Positions 1 to 9,722 of a DNA stretch of 64,000 bases are shown here, in pieces; position 1 is the first letter of the stretch, and each line of letters starts with the position of its first letter. The notes beneath the pieces were generated by a model. It was not told the DNA's origin. It saw only the letters and a list, made by a program, of their open reading frames with translations, and did not search any database. Source of the stretch: Lyophyllum atratum (taxonomy: Eukaryota; Basidiomycota; Agaricomycetes; Agaricales; Lyophyllaceae); NCBI GenBank assembly GCA_014905825.1, contig JACGCN010000093.1, positions 1 through 64,000 of the forward strand, given 5' to 3'. A program made the position numbers and the translations under genes.

Positions 1-443
1 GGCGGAGAGATGAGTTCCTGATGTGGGGTTGCGATCTGACATACATCCAGAAGTCTGGATGATGCCCGCCTCGCTGATTTACCGCTTGCGTCGAATTGGA
101 CACCCCTAGCGCGAATGCTATAAATGAACCTTCTGCCAACCTTTCGCCGTTTCTAACGCGCGACCCAATCCGATCAGCCAAGGAGCCTCCTTCTGGGCAT
201 CGCCTCGTTCTCTAAAGACTGATGCTTAGGGATGGACACACAACCCAATACCCGAATTATACAAAAACTCCAAACGGATTCGGAACTGACTTGTTTGAAG
301 TCTGTTATCGACGTCCGGATTTTGCCTCAAGCAACCCCATTTCGGATGGTTTATTTAAGTCAATACGCTGGGCACGTCGACGTCGCGGCGAGCCAACGGT
401 ACGCCTTCCTTACCTCTTCCTTCTCACATGCTCGCTGACCGCT

Positions 444-1591
444 ATGAAACCAGAACTTTCTACCTTTCAACTCCATCAAAAGAAACCGTCATGTGTCCAT
501 GCCTAAATACGAGCCCGTTGTCTTCCCATCGATGCATTAAGATAACCGACGGCGCGAGGAGCTAGAAGATCATCTCTATATCCTCTTAAGCTACCCAACC
601 ATTTTTACAGCCAGCAGTGGCCAACCCTCCCCGCAATCTTCGATTGCTTCCTTCATTTTTTCTCCAAGCGATTCATCTTCAAGCGAGTCTAGCCAGGATT
701 CCTCCACGGATTCACCACCCTACCCAGCTCATCTGATTCGACGCAACCTCGTATTCAGGTTTCGTCTCTGCTGGCTGACCCGTTCACGAGGCATGTATCA
801 ACTAATTGTGGCGTGCTCATTTGTTGACACGAAAGTGGTAGGACCTACCATCTTGAAATTATTCAACACCCTCAGAAGACGGCAGAATTTGGGCATTCAA
901 GCCTTTCACGTCTCCCATTGACCCCACCCATTATTGCGCGTCTTACAGTCCGAGATTCTTCTGGCAACTCGGTTGTGCCGTATGTGATTATCTGTCTATA
1001 ACCGCGCGTCTGATGGCTCAAACTTCTATGATCGATTTTAAGTGAAGCGGAGCTACCGTTCCTTATCGCGCATCTGTCGCTGTTCAGCGATGACGGTTTG
1101 ACTGCTCTAGATATGGGTTCATCGATTGGGCGCGGCCATACACCACCCCTCTTGTATGGGAACCTGGTATCCTCGATAGACCAGCTGGAAGACTTGCAAG
1201 GTAATATGGGACTATTCTTTGTATTTCCCGACGTCAGCATCCGATGGCGTGGTCGCTTCCAGCTAGGCATCGCGGTCATGAGGATTTCCAGGTTAGTCAC
1301 GCGGCCTTTGAGATATCTACCAGGTCCCTCATCTGATTGCACCCTGAAGAGAAGTGATCCATCGGGAGGCATGGGCATAGCCGACCAAGGCATGGTTCTT
1401 GCTGAGGCACGGACGCGATCATTTGATGTCCTTCCCTACCCTCAATACACTGCAGTTCGTATGTGATCGAGCGTCTATCTCTCCTGATTCTGCGTCTGAA
1501 TTTTTCTACCAATCAAGCTCGAACGCGTTTGACAACTTCTTTCCTAAGGCAAGGCGCTAGGATGTTCACCTTCATGTCGCAAAACATATAA
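444..1591 (+). CDS. Velvet-domain regulatory protein
   Basis: Six exons join in frame: 444-492, 542-758, 842-979, 1043-1291, 1352-1458, 1518-1591, giving 277 residues. The N-terminal ~85 residues are Ser-rich and look disordered. The velvet domain follows: YHLEIIQHPQKTAEFGH opens it, then RLPLTPPIIARLTVRD, GNLVSSIDQLEDLQG, FPDVSIRWRGRFQLGI and a C-terminal FLRQGARM block. Velvet proteins (VeA/VelB/VosA/VelC family) are fungal nuclear factors with a Rel-like DNA-binding fold that couple development to secondary metabolism. The subtype cannot be fixed here. An upstream in-frame ATG at 222 would add 74 residues; I chose 444 because the sequence before it looks like a pyrimidine-rich leader. No single exon is long, so the gene is easily missed. 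The domain call is firm; the start and first intron are inferred. Confidence 0.85.
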
Positions 1592-2107
1592 CAATACTTC
1601 GTTCACTTCGACTTCGTTCACTTGTTAATATTCGGTTCCGGAATGACACCCTCCCCATCTCGGAGACGTGCCGTTGTGTTCACATATACAGTATCTGTCG
1701 GGGTTTCTCTATACGACCGCCTATTGCTAGTCAGGATTTCACGTTCAAAACATTTTCGCTACCACTCTACTTCCACTTCGGTGGGTATTGGGCCCTGCAG
1801 AGTTGTGGCGCCACCCTATCAGATGTGCGGACCGTTTTTTGTAGCAGTATATATATATTCGATTCAAGAACCATGTAATCTAGTTTATGCCTTCGATACA
1901 TGCACTGTCTGAAGTTGGTCTGAAGTCCTTCCACCCGTCAACGTTACACCAGAGAAATGCCCAAGAGCGAAAACGCCTCGTGATGATTCGTGCGAGCTCA
2001 GCTCCTTTTTCGGCTCGGTAGTCGCTAAGGCATGTCCAAGATCAACCTGCGCAAATAAACGCTTTCCTTTCCGCCTCGCCTCGCCTCCACTTTGCGTTCC
2101 GTGAATC
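1592..2107. other. Intergenic region, velvet to CYSTM gene
   Basis: About 515 bp with no supportable gene. A perfect 15-bp tandem pair (unit acttcgttcacttcg, the second copy lacking its last bases) lies at 1596-1625, just after the velvet stop codon. The 3' part presumably carries the promoter of the gene starting at 2108. Confidence 0.5.
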
Positions 2108-2818
2108 ATGAGTGCCAACGACTATTACGGAGGGAAAACACAGGAGCAGTCGAACTACGGGCCACCCCAAGGCCAGTATTACCCACCTCCTGGTGAGTAG
2201 AATTACGACTGGGATTTTGAACTGGGGATTGCGGAGGTGTTTCAGGTCAAGGAGTATGCTCGGATGCAGACCATGAGCTCAGAACTCCATAGAGACGCCT
2301 CTCTGGCCCGTCTGTGACATGCTTCATTGCCCATGGACGCCACCTTTCAATGCTTTTCTCAACCCTCGCTAATGTCCTCAGAAAGCTGATCCATAATTTG
2401 TTCTCAGGACCTACACAGGACAGCAGGGCGGCTATTACCCTCAGGTATGTCTTCAAGAAAGTGGAAAGCACCTTCATCTCATGTTGTATATCTAGCAACC
2501 CCAGCAGGCCTATCAGCAGCAGCAAGGTTACCCGCAGTATGGCGGTCAGCAACAGGGATACCCTCAGCAAGGATACCAGCCCCAGCCTGGCCCGCAAACA
2601 GTATATGTGTACGGCACAATCAAACGAAATCAAGAGTGCAATTCTGACCTTGTTTGACAGTCACAGGCACCTGACAAGGGAGGCGCAGGTTCTACAGGGT
2701 GCATGGCCTGTTTAGCGGGTATCTGTCTTTGTTGTTGCGCTGAAGGTTCGCCTGGATCTCTCTCCATATTGATATAGGCCTGATAATCTGCGCAGAACTC
2801 TGTGACTGCTTGTTCTAA
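2108..2818 (+). CDS. Small Gln/Tyr/Pro-rich protein with C-terminal CYSTM-like Cys cluster
   Basis: The protein starts MSANDYYGGKTQEQSNYG. It continues through a Q/Y/G/P-rich stretch (roughly residues 10-75, QQGYPQQGYQPQPGPQ type) and ends in GCMACLAGICLCCCAEELCDCLF. That architecture, a low-complexity polar N terminus and a short Cys-rich hydrophobic tail, matches the CYSTM (cysteine-rich transmembrane module) family of small membrane-associated stress-tolerance proteins. Introns are visible at about 2446-2496 (gtatgt...ctag), before the TCACAGGCACC exon, and at about 2748-2795. The first intron or introns between 2194 and 2408 could not be resolved to one in-frame solution, so a microexon is possible. 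The family assignment rests on the tail; function is inferred from the family. Confidence 0.75.
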
Positions 2819-3134
2819 GCAAAGATTTCTTTATCTTGACTCCAGGGACACTTTATTACGGCTTCTTTCTATCATATTCCTACTGCAAATTATGTCCATG
2901 ATCATACATCTGTTTTCCATACACTTCTTGCCAATGTACAACAGGAACATTTGAGCAATATCTACTCTGGAGAATCTTAGAATTGCGCAATTTGAGTGGA
3001 TTCTATATCATCTATGCCCGGAGAATGCGCAGCTCGTGATTGGCTGAACGGAGTCTCCGGTTCACTCCGCTGGACAAGTAACGCGTGACCCGTCACCAAA
3101 TTCTTCCCTCCTCCCAAAAGAACTCATCTCCAAA
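2819..3134. other. Intergenic region, CYSTM to CYT1
   Basis: 316 bp. No reading frame or repeat stands out. It holds the 3' flank of the CYSTM gene and the CYT1 promoter. Confidence 0.4.
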
Positions 3135-4459
3135 ATGCTGTCGAGGCTGTCCGCTGGAGCCTTGAAGAAGGCGGCCAACCTTGGAGCCTCACGTTCGTCT
3201 ACCTTACTGTCTGCGGCGCGTTCTGCTCCGGTTCGTTTAGCTTTCGTCGCGACTCTTTGCGTATTCTGAACACAAGTCACCAGGTCCGGTTTGCTTCCAC
3301 TAATGCTACTCCTTCTGCCGGCTTGGAGGTCAGTGAAGCTCATCATGTATAGCAATAAAGCTAGCACTAACGGCCCTACAGGCTCTGTTCAACTCGCGCG
3401 CCGCGCTTGCGTCCGTTTCTGCTTTCACGGTGGGCACGATAGCATGGTACACCCACCTTTACGGGACCCTGCCCTTCTTGGGCGAAGTACACGCCGGACA
3501 TCTTGGAGATGATGGTCTCCATCCCGCTTCATATCCTTGGTCGCACAAGGGCCCATTGGACACTTTCGATCATGCCAGGTACGTCCAACTCCGAGCGGCC
3601 TTCAAGATGTGCTAACCCTTCGAAAGTATCCGACGAGGATACCAAGTCTACCGTGAAGTCTGCGCCGCTTGTCATTCTCTCGACCGCATCGCCTGGCGCA
3701 ACCTTGTCGGCGTCTCCCACACCGCCGACGAAGTGAAAGCTATGGCCGAGGAGGTCGAATACACCGACGGTCCCAACGACCAGGGTGAGATGTTCCAACG
3801 GCCTGGAAAACTCGCGGACTACATGCCTGCCCCCTATCCCAACGAGGAAGCTGCCCGTGCAAGTAACGCTGGTTCCCTGCCTCCTGATTTGAGCTTGATC
3901 ATCAAAGCTCGCCACGGCGGTCCAGTGAGTACTCAGTTCCTCTTATACCGTAAGAGACATTGATTCAAACAATGCGATAGGACTACGTATTCTCTCTCCT
4001 CACTGGTTACATGGACCCTCCCGCGGGCGTAGAGATTCGGGAGGGCATGAACTACAACCCATATTTCCCGGGCGGTGCCATCGCTATGGCACGTGTTCTA
4101 TTCGACGGTCTGGTTGACTTTGATGATGGTAAGCTCTGGCATTGCCTAACTGCATCCAGCATTGACAAGCGCATCTGCTTTAGAGACCCCCGCTACGACG
4201 TCGCAGATGGCGAAGGATGTCACGACGTTCCTTAGCTGGGCTGCTGAGCCAGAGCACGATGAGAGGAAGAAATACGGAATCAAGGCTGTTATTATCCTCT
4301 CTGCACTCACCCTTATCAGTCTCTACGTCAAGCGGTTCAAGTGGTCCCCCGTGAAGAACAGGAAGATCTGTGAGTACTGTTCGTCTCCTGAAGTATTTCG
4401 CCGACATTGATTATGTGTCCCGTGTAGTTTACAATCCTCCTGTAGACAAAACTCACTAG
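3135..4459 (+). CDS. CYT1: Cytochrome c1, heme protein of respiratory complex III
   Basis: Spliced from several short exons. The N terminus ([17 protein letters not shown]...) is a mitochondrial presequence, followed by a hydrophobic sorting segment ([19 protein letters not shown]). The heme attachment motif [11 protein letters not shown] (CxxCH) is at about 3650-3690. The axial-ligand Met lies in [13 protein letters not shown], and a C-terminal membrane anchor ([18 protein letters not shown]) ends the protein before the short tail [11 protein letters not shown]. Family-typical blocks [14 protein letters not shown] and YNPYFPGG are intact. It transfers electrons from the Rieske protein to cytochrome c in the inner membrane bc1 complex. 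The start is the first ATG and opens the presequence directly. The last intron (gtgagt...gtgtag) splits the codon just before Tyr-Asn-Pro-Pro. Confidence 0.96.
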
Positions 4460-5490
4460 AATTAGGGCACATTTGTAATACCCGTAGCAAATAGAGTGGG
4501 TTCTAATGGACGCGGCAGCTTTTATTACTTGTCAACGACATGGCTTAGACTCGATCCCAGTCGCCTTGTCAGTTATCGCAATGTTTTATTTGAATGAGAG
4601 TGTGCAATGTTTAATCAGAAAAATGAGGTGTTCCGTTTTGGGATTGTGTGAGGGGGGTAATAACTTCCAAGGCGACTGGTAGGGAATAACCGTAATCTAG
4701 TACAGGCCAAGTTTCAAACACCGACATTTTCCTTAGAAGGCAAGAATTGAGTAACGTGATCCCACGTGGTGCCGTTGTGCTGCATCCTTGACGCAGTTCG
4801 GTCACCTTGGAGGACCTCTGGGAAGGATATAACGTGCCTTTGTTATACCATAGATAACAAAGGATACTATTACTGAAGGGATCTAGTACTCTGCTTCTTG
4901 TTTTTATCTGTAAGTGGTTCTGGACGTTCATGGGGATCAGGACACGCGCTTTTTTGGCACAGAGTCGAGTTTTCCGAGTAGAGCTGTCAATGAAAATTGA
5001 GTGTCAGAAGTTCCGAGATGTAATCGTTGTATTTCCGTCTTGAAGGGGGCGTTTTTCTGGCGCTCAGAGGGCTAGGAAACGCGTTGTGTTCACTGGTGCA
5101 ATAAGGTCGGATTCCTAATTTGGAAATTGTCGGACTCTGAAATCTCTCCTGTACTAATCTACGGTTATTCCCTACCAGACGTTACGGTAGTAATTACACC
5201 CCAACAGTGTACCATATCCGTAACGGCTGGTATCGAGACTAGACATGGCTTGAGTCTTGCGCAATGCACACCGTCCTCATCATGGTCAACGAAATCAATC
5301 ACTTGTCACCGGACCGTGACTAAATCAGCCATTGTTTGGTCGTGATTGGCGGGATTTAGATGATAATGTAATGACTTCCACGCTCCTGCTCCTACACTCA
5401 TCATCAGCGTGCTCAACAGTGATCAAAGCCTCCGGTTGTGTATCCTCGTAACCTGTCTTCCTGCCTTAGAGCTCTCATACTCTTTCTGTT
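4460..5490. other. Gene-free region holding an inverted-repeat element
   Basis: About 1 kb between CYT1 and the Sac3-like gene. Short open frames exist on both strands but none has coding character or a recognisable domain. The central part is the inverted-repeat element listed separately (4645-5210). Confidence 0.6.
4645..5210. repeat. Inverted-repeat element, possible MITE
   Basis: The arm core at 4676-4706 and the reverse complement of 5148-5178 match at 28 of 31 bases (both carry GGTAGGGAATAACCGTA). Weaker similarity continues on both sides (GGGG-GTAAT upstream; TTTCA...CCGACA-TTTCC downstream), giving arms of roughly 80-90 bp around a non-coding centre of about 400 bp. Size and structure fit a non-autonomous DNA transposon or a folded-back remnant. 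The outer ends and any target-site duplication could not be fixed, and no transposase frame is present. Confidence 0.6.
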
Positions 5491-7302
5491 ATGTCTTCGG
5501 ATTCCTGGCCTCCACAGCTTAAGTAAGCATGTCGATAGTTACAGTAGAAATGTACTTGGCTGACATCTCACCGACAGGGATTGGGTCGCAAAATGCCTCG
5601 GCCAAATGTCCGATACCAATAGGACCGAAGCACAAGCTGAATTAAGACAGGTAATTGCTGACGCTTTCGCTGCTCATACGTTATGGACGACCGACTGGAA
5701 TGGAGTACAATTGAAAAGGTTGTTGAAGTCGGATTACATCTGTTCTCTACTGATATTCCTTTGTTCCTGTGACCCTTAGCCTCCTACCGAAGCCCGTTCC
5801 GATGTTCAACAACAATCTGAAGCGCAAGACGTGAGCACGATGTCTCTGCTCTCGGTGCTGATACTGACGTTACTTCCCCAGGAATGACCTTCCAGTTTCA
5901 AACAAGAAGGCCAAAAAGAGCGCTCAAAAAAATGCAAGTGCTACCCATACGTGGGATCCAAACGACCAGGCTGCCCTCAATAGACGAGCACAACGATTCC
6001 AGCGCGAACACGAACTTGAACGGACGAAACACACTGTCAAGACTAATCAAAATATAGAACGTCTCAAAGATATGTCGCTATCGCGGAATGGGTCACCTTT
6101 TGGGACTGCGGACGACCCTGATGCGGATCCAGTGCGTTGTTGTCTTCTTTTGATTTCGGAACCTGTGAATATCTTATCCTAGAACGTCCTTGACTGGGAT
6201 CGCCACACCATCGTTGGGACGTCACAAGACGTATTCAAAGATTACTTGCGGTTGACTACAGTTAGCATTCCGTTCGAATAAACCCCTCATCCTCTGATGA
6301 CACAACTTGACACTTTGCAGGAACCAAAACCCGAGCAAATACGACCTTACGTCGTTCTGCAGCACACCCTTCTGGAATTGAAGAAACGTTGGCGTGAAAA
6401 GTGCCAATATAATTGGATTTGTAGTCAATTCAAAAGTCTGCGGCAAGACCTCACAGTGCGTTGTTACATTCATCATTCGTGCAGTTGTTATCAGATTCAT
6501 GCTCTTTAGGTTCAGCGCATCAAGAATGACTTCACGGTGCAGGTTTATGAAATACATGCACGTATGGCTCTTGAAAGTGTATGCAGTGCAGTGTTCATAT
6601 TATCTTGTGAATAACATTGACATTGTGTCATTTTCCAGGGCGATATGGTAGAATACAACCAATGTCAAGCCACTCTCAAGACCCTATATGAGCTCGGAAT
6701 CCAAGGCAAAGTTGAAGAATTTACTGCATACCGTATTTTGATGCTTCTCCATGGTCGGAATCGGAGCGGTAAGTTGTTATTTGCAGGGTTGACTGTACGC
6801 TTCTGATGACATCTCTCCTACAGAATTGAATCTTTTCGTAGGTCAGCTAACTCCCAGACAGAAAGCGGACCCAGCTGTCCGTCACGCACTCGCAGTGCAG
6901 CGAGCGTTATCGATGGGGAACTACCATCTATTGTTCGACTTGTATCTGACGGCCCCAAACATGGGCGCGTATATCATGGATCACTTCATTGACCGGGAGC
7001 GGATCAAAGCTTTGATGGTCATTACTAAAGCGTTAGTCTTCGCGCTGTATACGTCTCGTCTGCTGTTGTGTTGACCCTCCTACAGTTATAAGACAATACC
7101 TCTGACATTCATCAACAACGTACTGGCATTCGACTCGCTCGATGCTGCGCGTGTTTTCTTGGTGGATCATTCAGCAGCCTTCTTCACCAATCCCCGTGAC
7201 CCCGATGGTCAGAAGATCTTGGACTGCAAGCCAGCAATACCTCAACTCACGCAGGTGTTTGAAGAGAAATATCGCAAGATTCTTATCAAAGGTGCAATAT
7301 GA
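5491..7302 (+). CDS. SAC3/GANP-domain protein (LENG8/Thp3-like)
   Basis: About ten exons. The protein opens MSSDSWPPQLKDWVAKCLGQM, has a Lys-rich segment (NKKAKKSAQKN) around residues 80-100, and then a SAC3/GANP/Nin1-type helical domain: DRHTIVGTSQDVFKDYLRLT, PEQIRPYVVLQHTLLELKKRW, FKSLRQDLTVQRI, YEIHARMALE, LYELGI...FTAYRILMLLHG and a C-terminal winged-helix part (FINNVLAFDSLDAARVFL). The order of blocks fits the LENG8/yeast Thp3 branch, linked to transcription elongation, mRNP and splicing functions, more than TREX-2 Sac3. It converges on SEN2 with 379 bp between stops. Family membership is secure; the cellular role is inferred from relatives. Confidence 0.88.
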
Positions 7303-7681
7303 ACGACCTCGTATCGCGAAAATTCCTTCCTTCCATTTATCTCCCTATTTTATTCACCCTCATCGCCGATATATCTCGCCCACATTCTCTCGTCTCCGAT
7401 CCGGATCAAGACCTCTCTTTCGGGCTTTGGACCATGCATATCGTCGCTGCTATTACCGGCTAATCTGGTTGCAGGTGATACCTGCTTAATTATATTTTCT
7501 ACTTTATGAGGATCTGGCCTTGACAACCTGTTGGCCGGGATGACGCCCAGTGGACTGGAGTGACGGGTGGTTGTATAGAATTGTCACGTTTTGTATCGTA
7601 ATATGGATCAAAGCATCATTGGAACCGTTAAAATATGGAATACATTACTATCCGTGGCAAAAGCTTCAGAAGAGCTTCAAC
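7303..7681. other. Convergent 3' intergenic region
   Basis: 379 bp between the stop codons of the Sac3-like gene (+) and SEN2 (-). No gene or repeat seen. Confidence 0.5.
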
Positions 7682-9110
7682 TCAGTCGCGCATGCGGGCG
7701 GGGATGAACCTCCGCAACGTCACCTCCCGCACTGAATAGTGTTGAAGGACAGCTGGGGATTCAAGAACGTCGAGGGAGATGCGCGAACGTGCTGGGATCG
7801 TCACGTAAACAAGGATAAGAGTCTACGCATGGTTGACAAATTAGTGCCGTGCTCGCGGATGCACTACAAAAGTACGCACTTTCTGGACTTGGGAGTTGAC
7901 CCGGTTGATAGTGCTGAGCCACGACCAACCGAATGGAGAAGAGTTTTGCAGGTCAAGAGATGAGGCTTTTTGGTCCTCCGGGTCTTCGTAAACAGGGCAT
8001 ACAACGAGGGCGAACCTGTTCAGATGAGACTGGGGACGATAAAATAGATGGGGTGAACATACTCTGCGTGCGTGAAAACGGGACCACGCTTGTATAACAG
8101 GTAATCCACACAGAATTTGATTCCACCCTTGACCACCCAGCCTAGAGAGCGGTAGTGGTGATAGACGACATAATGTATGAGAAATGGGTTGTCGAATTGC
8201 AGGGGCGGATTTGGATTGGCAGGTATCGTAGGCGGGAGATGAGATATTTGGCAAGCAGTCCATAACTGTTTGAGGTTCATAGCATCGTTCTAGAATGACT
8301 AGGTGAATAGGATGCAGATTGACGAATTAGTCGGGAGTAGTACCGTATGAGGATCTAGAATTGTGAGGCAGTCAAGATTCCACGCCAGGAAGAACGCCTC
8401 TTGAAATGTGAGTTGAAGATGTTCGACGTCGACCAGAGGCTCCAGCTCTACGGGTTCTGCGTCTTCTTCGGGGGACGGTGTGGCTGGAGGTTCGGCAAGT
8501 GATGGCGATGGCCGCCATGTCGCAGCAGACGGGATAGCAGGACCAGAGAGTGCCGGTTTGATAACACGCCCTTCAGTCTCAAAAATTGCCTCCGCCTCTG
8601 CGGCAACAGCTGCAATAGCCGCTGCACGGTCGAGTTTGAACTGTCTGCGCTCAGCGCGACGTTTTGCAGTCACCTCCTCCGAAGTCATTTCTACAAGTCG
8701 AAGATCAAATCCCATTTCATTAATTTCTTCGATGCTCATCGTAGTAGTAGCTGCTTGGACACACGTTTTCCCCCCGTTTGCCTGATGTTGATTTGCCGTG
8801 CCAACCAGCTAGGTTCACTTCGCGACAAGTCACCCTTCCCAAAGAATCCTCTCCGCCACAGCAGCGCCGTATCTTTCGGGCTCGAGACCCACACCGAACG
8901 CGTCGTCGAGTCAAAGATCCCTTCGCAGTGAGGATTTACGACCTCCGTCAATGAAAGACCAAGGAGACCCAAGACCGATCGGAGTCGACTTGGTGGAGGT
9001 TCGACGAAGATAACCGGCAAGGGGTTTGCGTATATACGGTTGTTATCATTTCGCCTGGCACCGCCTTTGTTTGGCCCTCGAGAACGAGAAGAGGGGGTGA
9101 TCATGGACAT
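7682..9110 (-). CDS. SEN2: tRNA-splicing endonuclease subunit Sen2
   Basis: Read on the minus strand from ATG at 9110 (MSMITPSSRSRGPNKGG). Exon 1 runs to 8765; a 74-bp GT-AG intron (8691-8764) then joins GGK to QMTSEEVTAKRRAERRQFKLDRA, a block typical of Sen2. Downstream exons give LTFQEAFFLAWNLDCL and the endonuclease core FLIHYVVYHHYRSLGWVVKG, then FCVDYLLYKRGPVFTHAEF, which carries the active-site Tyr and His of the family. The C terminus is LRRFIPARMRD. Sen2 is the catalytic subunit that cuts the 5' splice site of intron-containing pre-tRNAs. Without the 74-bp intron the first two exons look frameshifted next to a run of six C (plus strand), but splicing restores the frame exactly. Two further introns split the core, one inside HAE-F. 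Confidence 0.93.
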
Positions 9111-9347
9111 TTTCGTTGAGTTTACAGAGATCGCAAAAACAGTCGGTAGGAAGGCAAGCGATCACGGGTGAGTCGAGGCTTGGGCTTGTTGGCCTCCGAT
9201 AGAAACATCAACAAACTGGAACACACCTCCTCCCAAATTTTCAAAACCCGCGGTGATCGATCCCATATAGTATTAGATTCATCGAGTCTCCTTTTACAAA
9301 CTTGACCAATATCACTTCTGTTGTCCACCCACCTCCGCCTAGACAGT
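9111..9347. other. SEN2 upstream region
   Basis: Short stretch between the SEN2 start and the LTR-like sequence. It presumably holds the SEN2 promoter. No supportable gene. Confidence 0.4.
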
Positions 9348-9560
9348 TGTTAGACTATGTACTAGATTAGACTATATACTAGAGATATCATCCCTTCCAT
9401 TGCCCTCACCGTGGGTTCTGTGACCGCATACATACACGGTCACTTGTCACTCTGCCTTCCTCAGTTGTCAACTACTGTCATCTTCCCTGGCACTGAGCGT
9501 ACGTATCCCATTCAGATCTACATCGCTGTACATATTCATGGCCTACTAGTTCGCCCTACA
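9348..9560 (+). mobile_element. Putative 5' LTR of a Copia-like retrotransposon
   Basis: The segment begins TGTTAGACTATG, ends CCCTACA (the TG...CA rule), and is followed within about 12 bp by a primer-binding-like site and then a gag-like ORF in the same direction. It opens with a near-perfect tandem of TTAGACTATRTACTAGA. No second copy was found downstream, so the ends rest on position and dinucleotides only. Confidence 0.45.
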
Positions 9561-9572
9561 CGTCCTAGGTCG

Positions 9573-9592
9573 ACGGGTTATGGGTTCCCGAC
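9573..9592 (+). other. Primer-binding-site-like sequence (half-tRNA iMet type)
   Basis: ACGGGTTATGGGTTCCCGAC is close to the reverse complement of a eukaryotic initiator-tRNA anticodon arm. It contains GGTTATGGG, the core I recall for Drosophila copia, whose primer is the 5' half of tRNA-iMet. It sits between the putative LTR and the gag-like ORF, as expected. The match was made from memory, not by alignment to this genome's tRNA. Confidence 0.4.
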
Positions 9593-9722
9593 TCTAAGAC
9601 CGCGTATCGAACCTCGGAAGAAGCAACTCAATTCAGTCTAGGGCTCGTCCAGCTGATCTTTGACTCTCGCATACTTGACTTCACTCAGGGTTTCTGGCGT
9701 CATCGGCGCCCATTTCGCATTC

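Noticed and set aside
8691..8770. Apparent frameshift at a run of six C in SEN2
   Set aside because: A 74-bp GT-AG intron (8691-8764) joins the two frames exactly and restores the conserved sequence, so no indel is needed.
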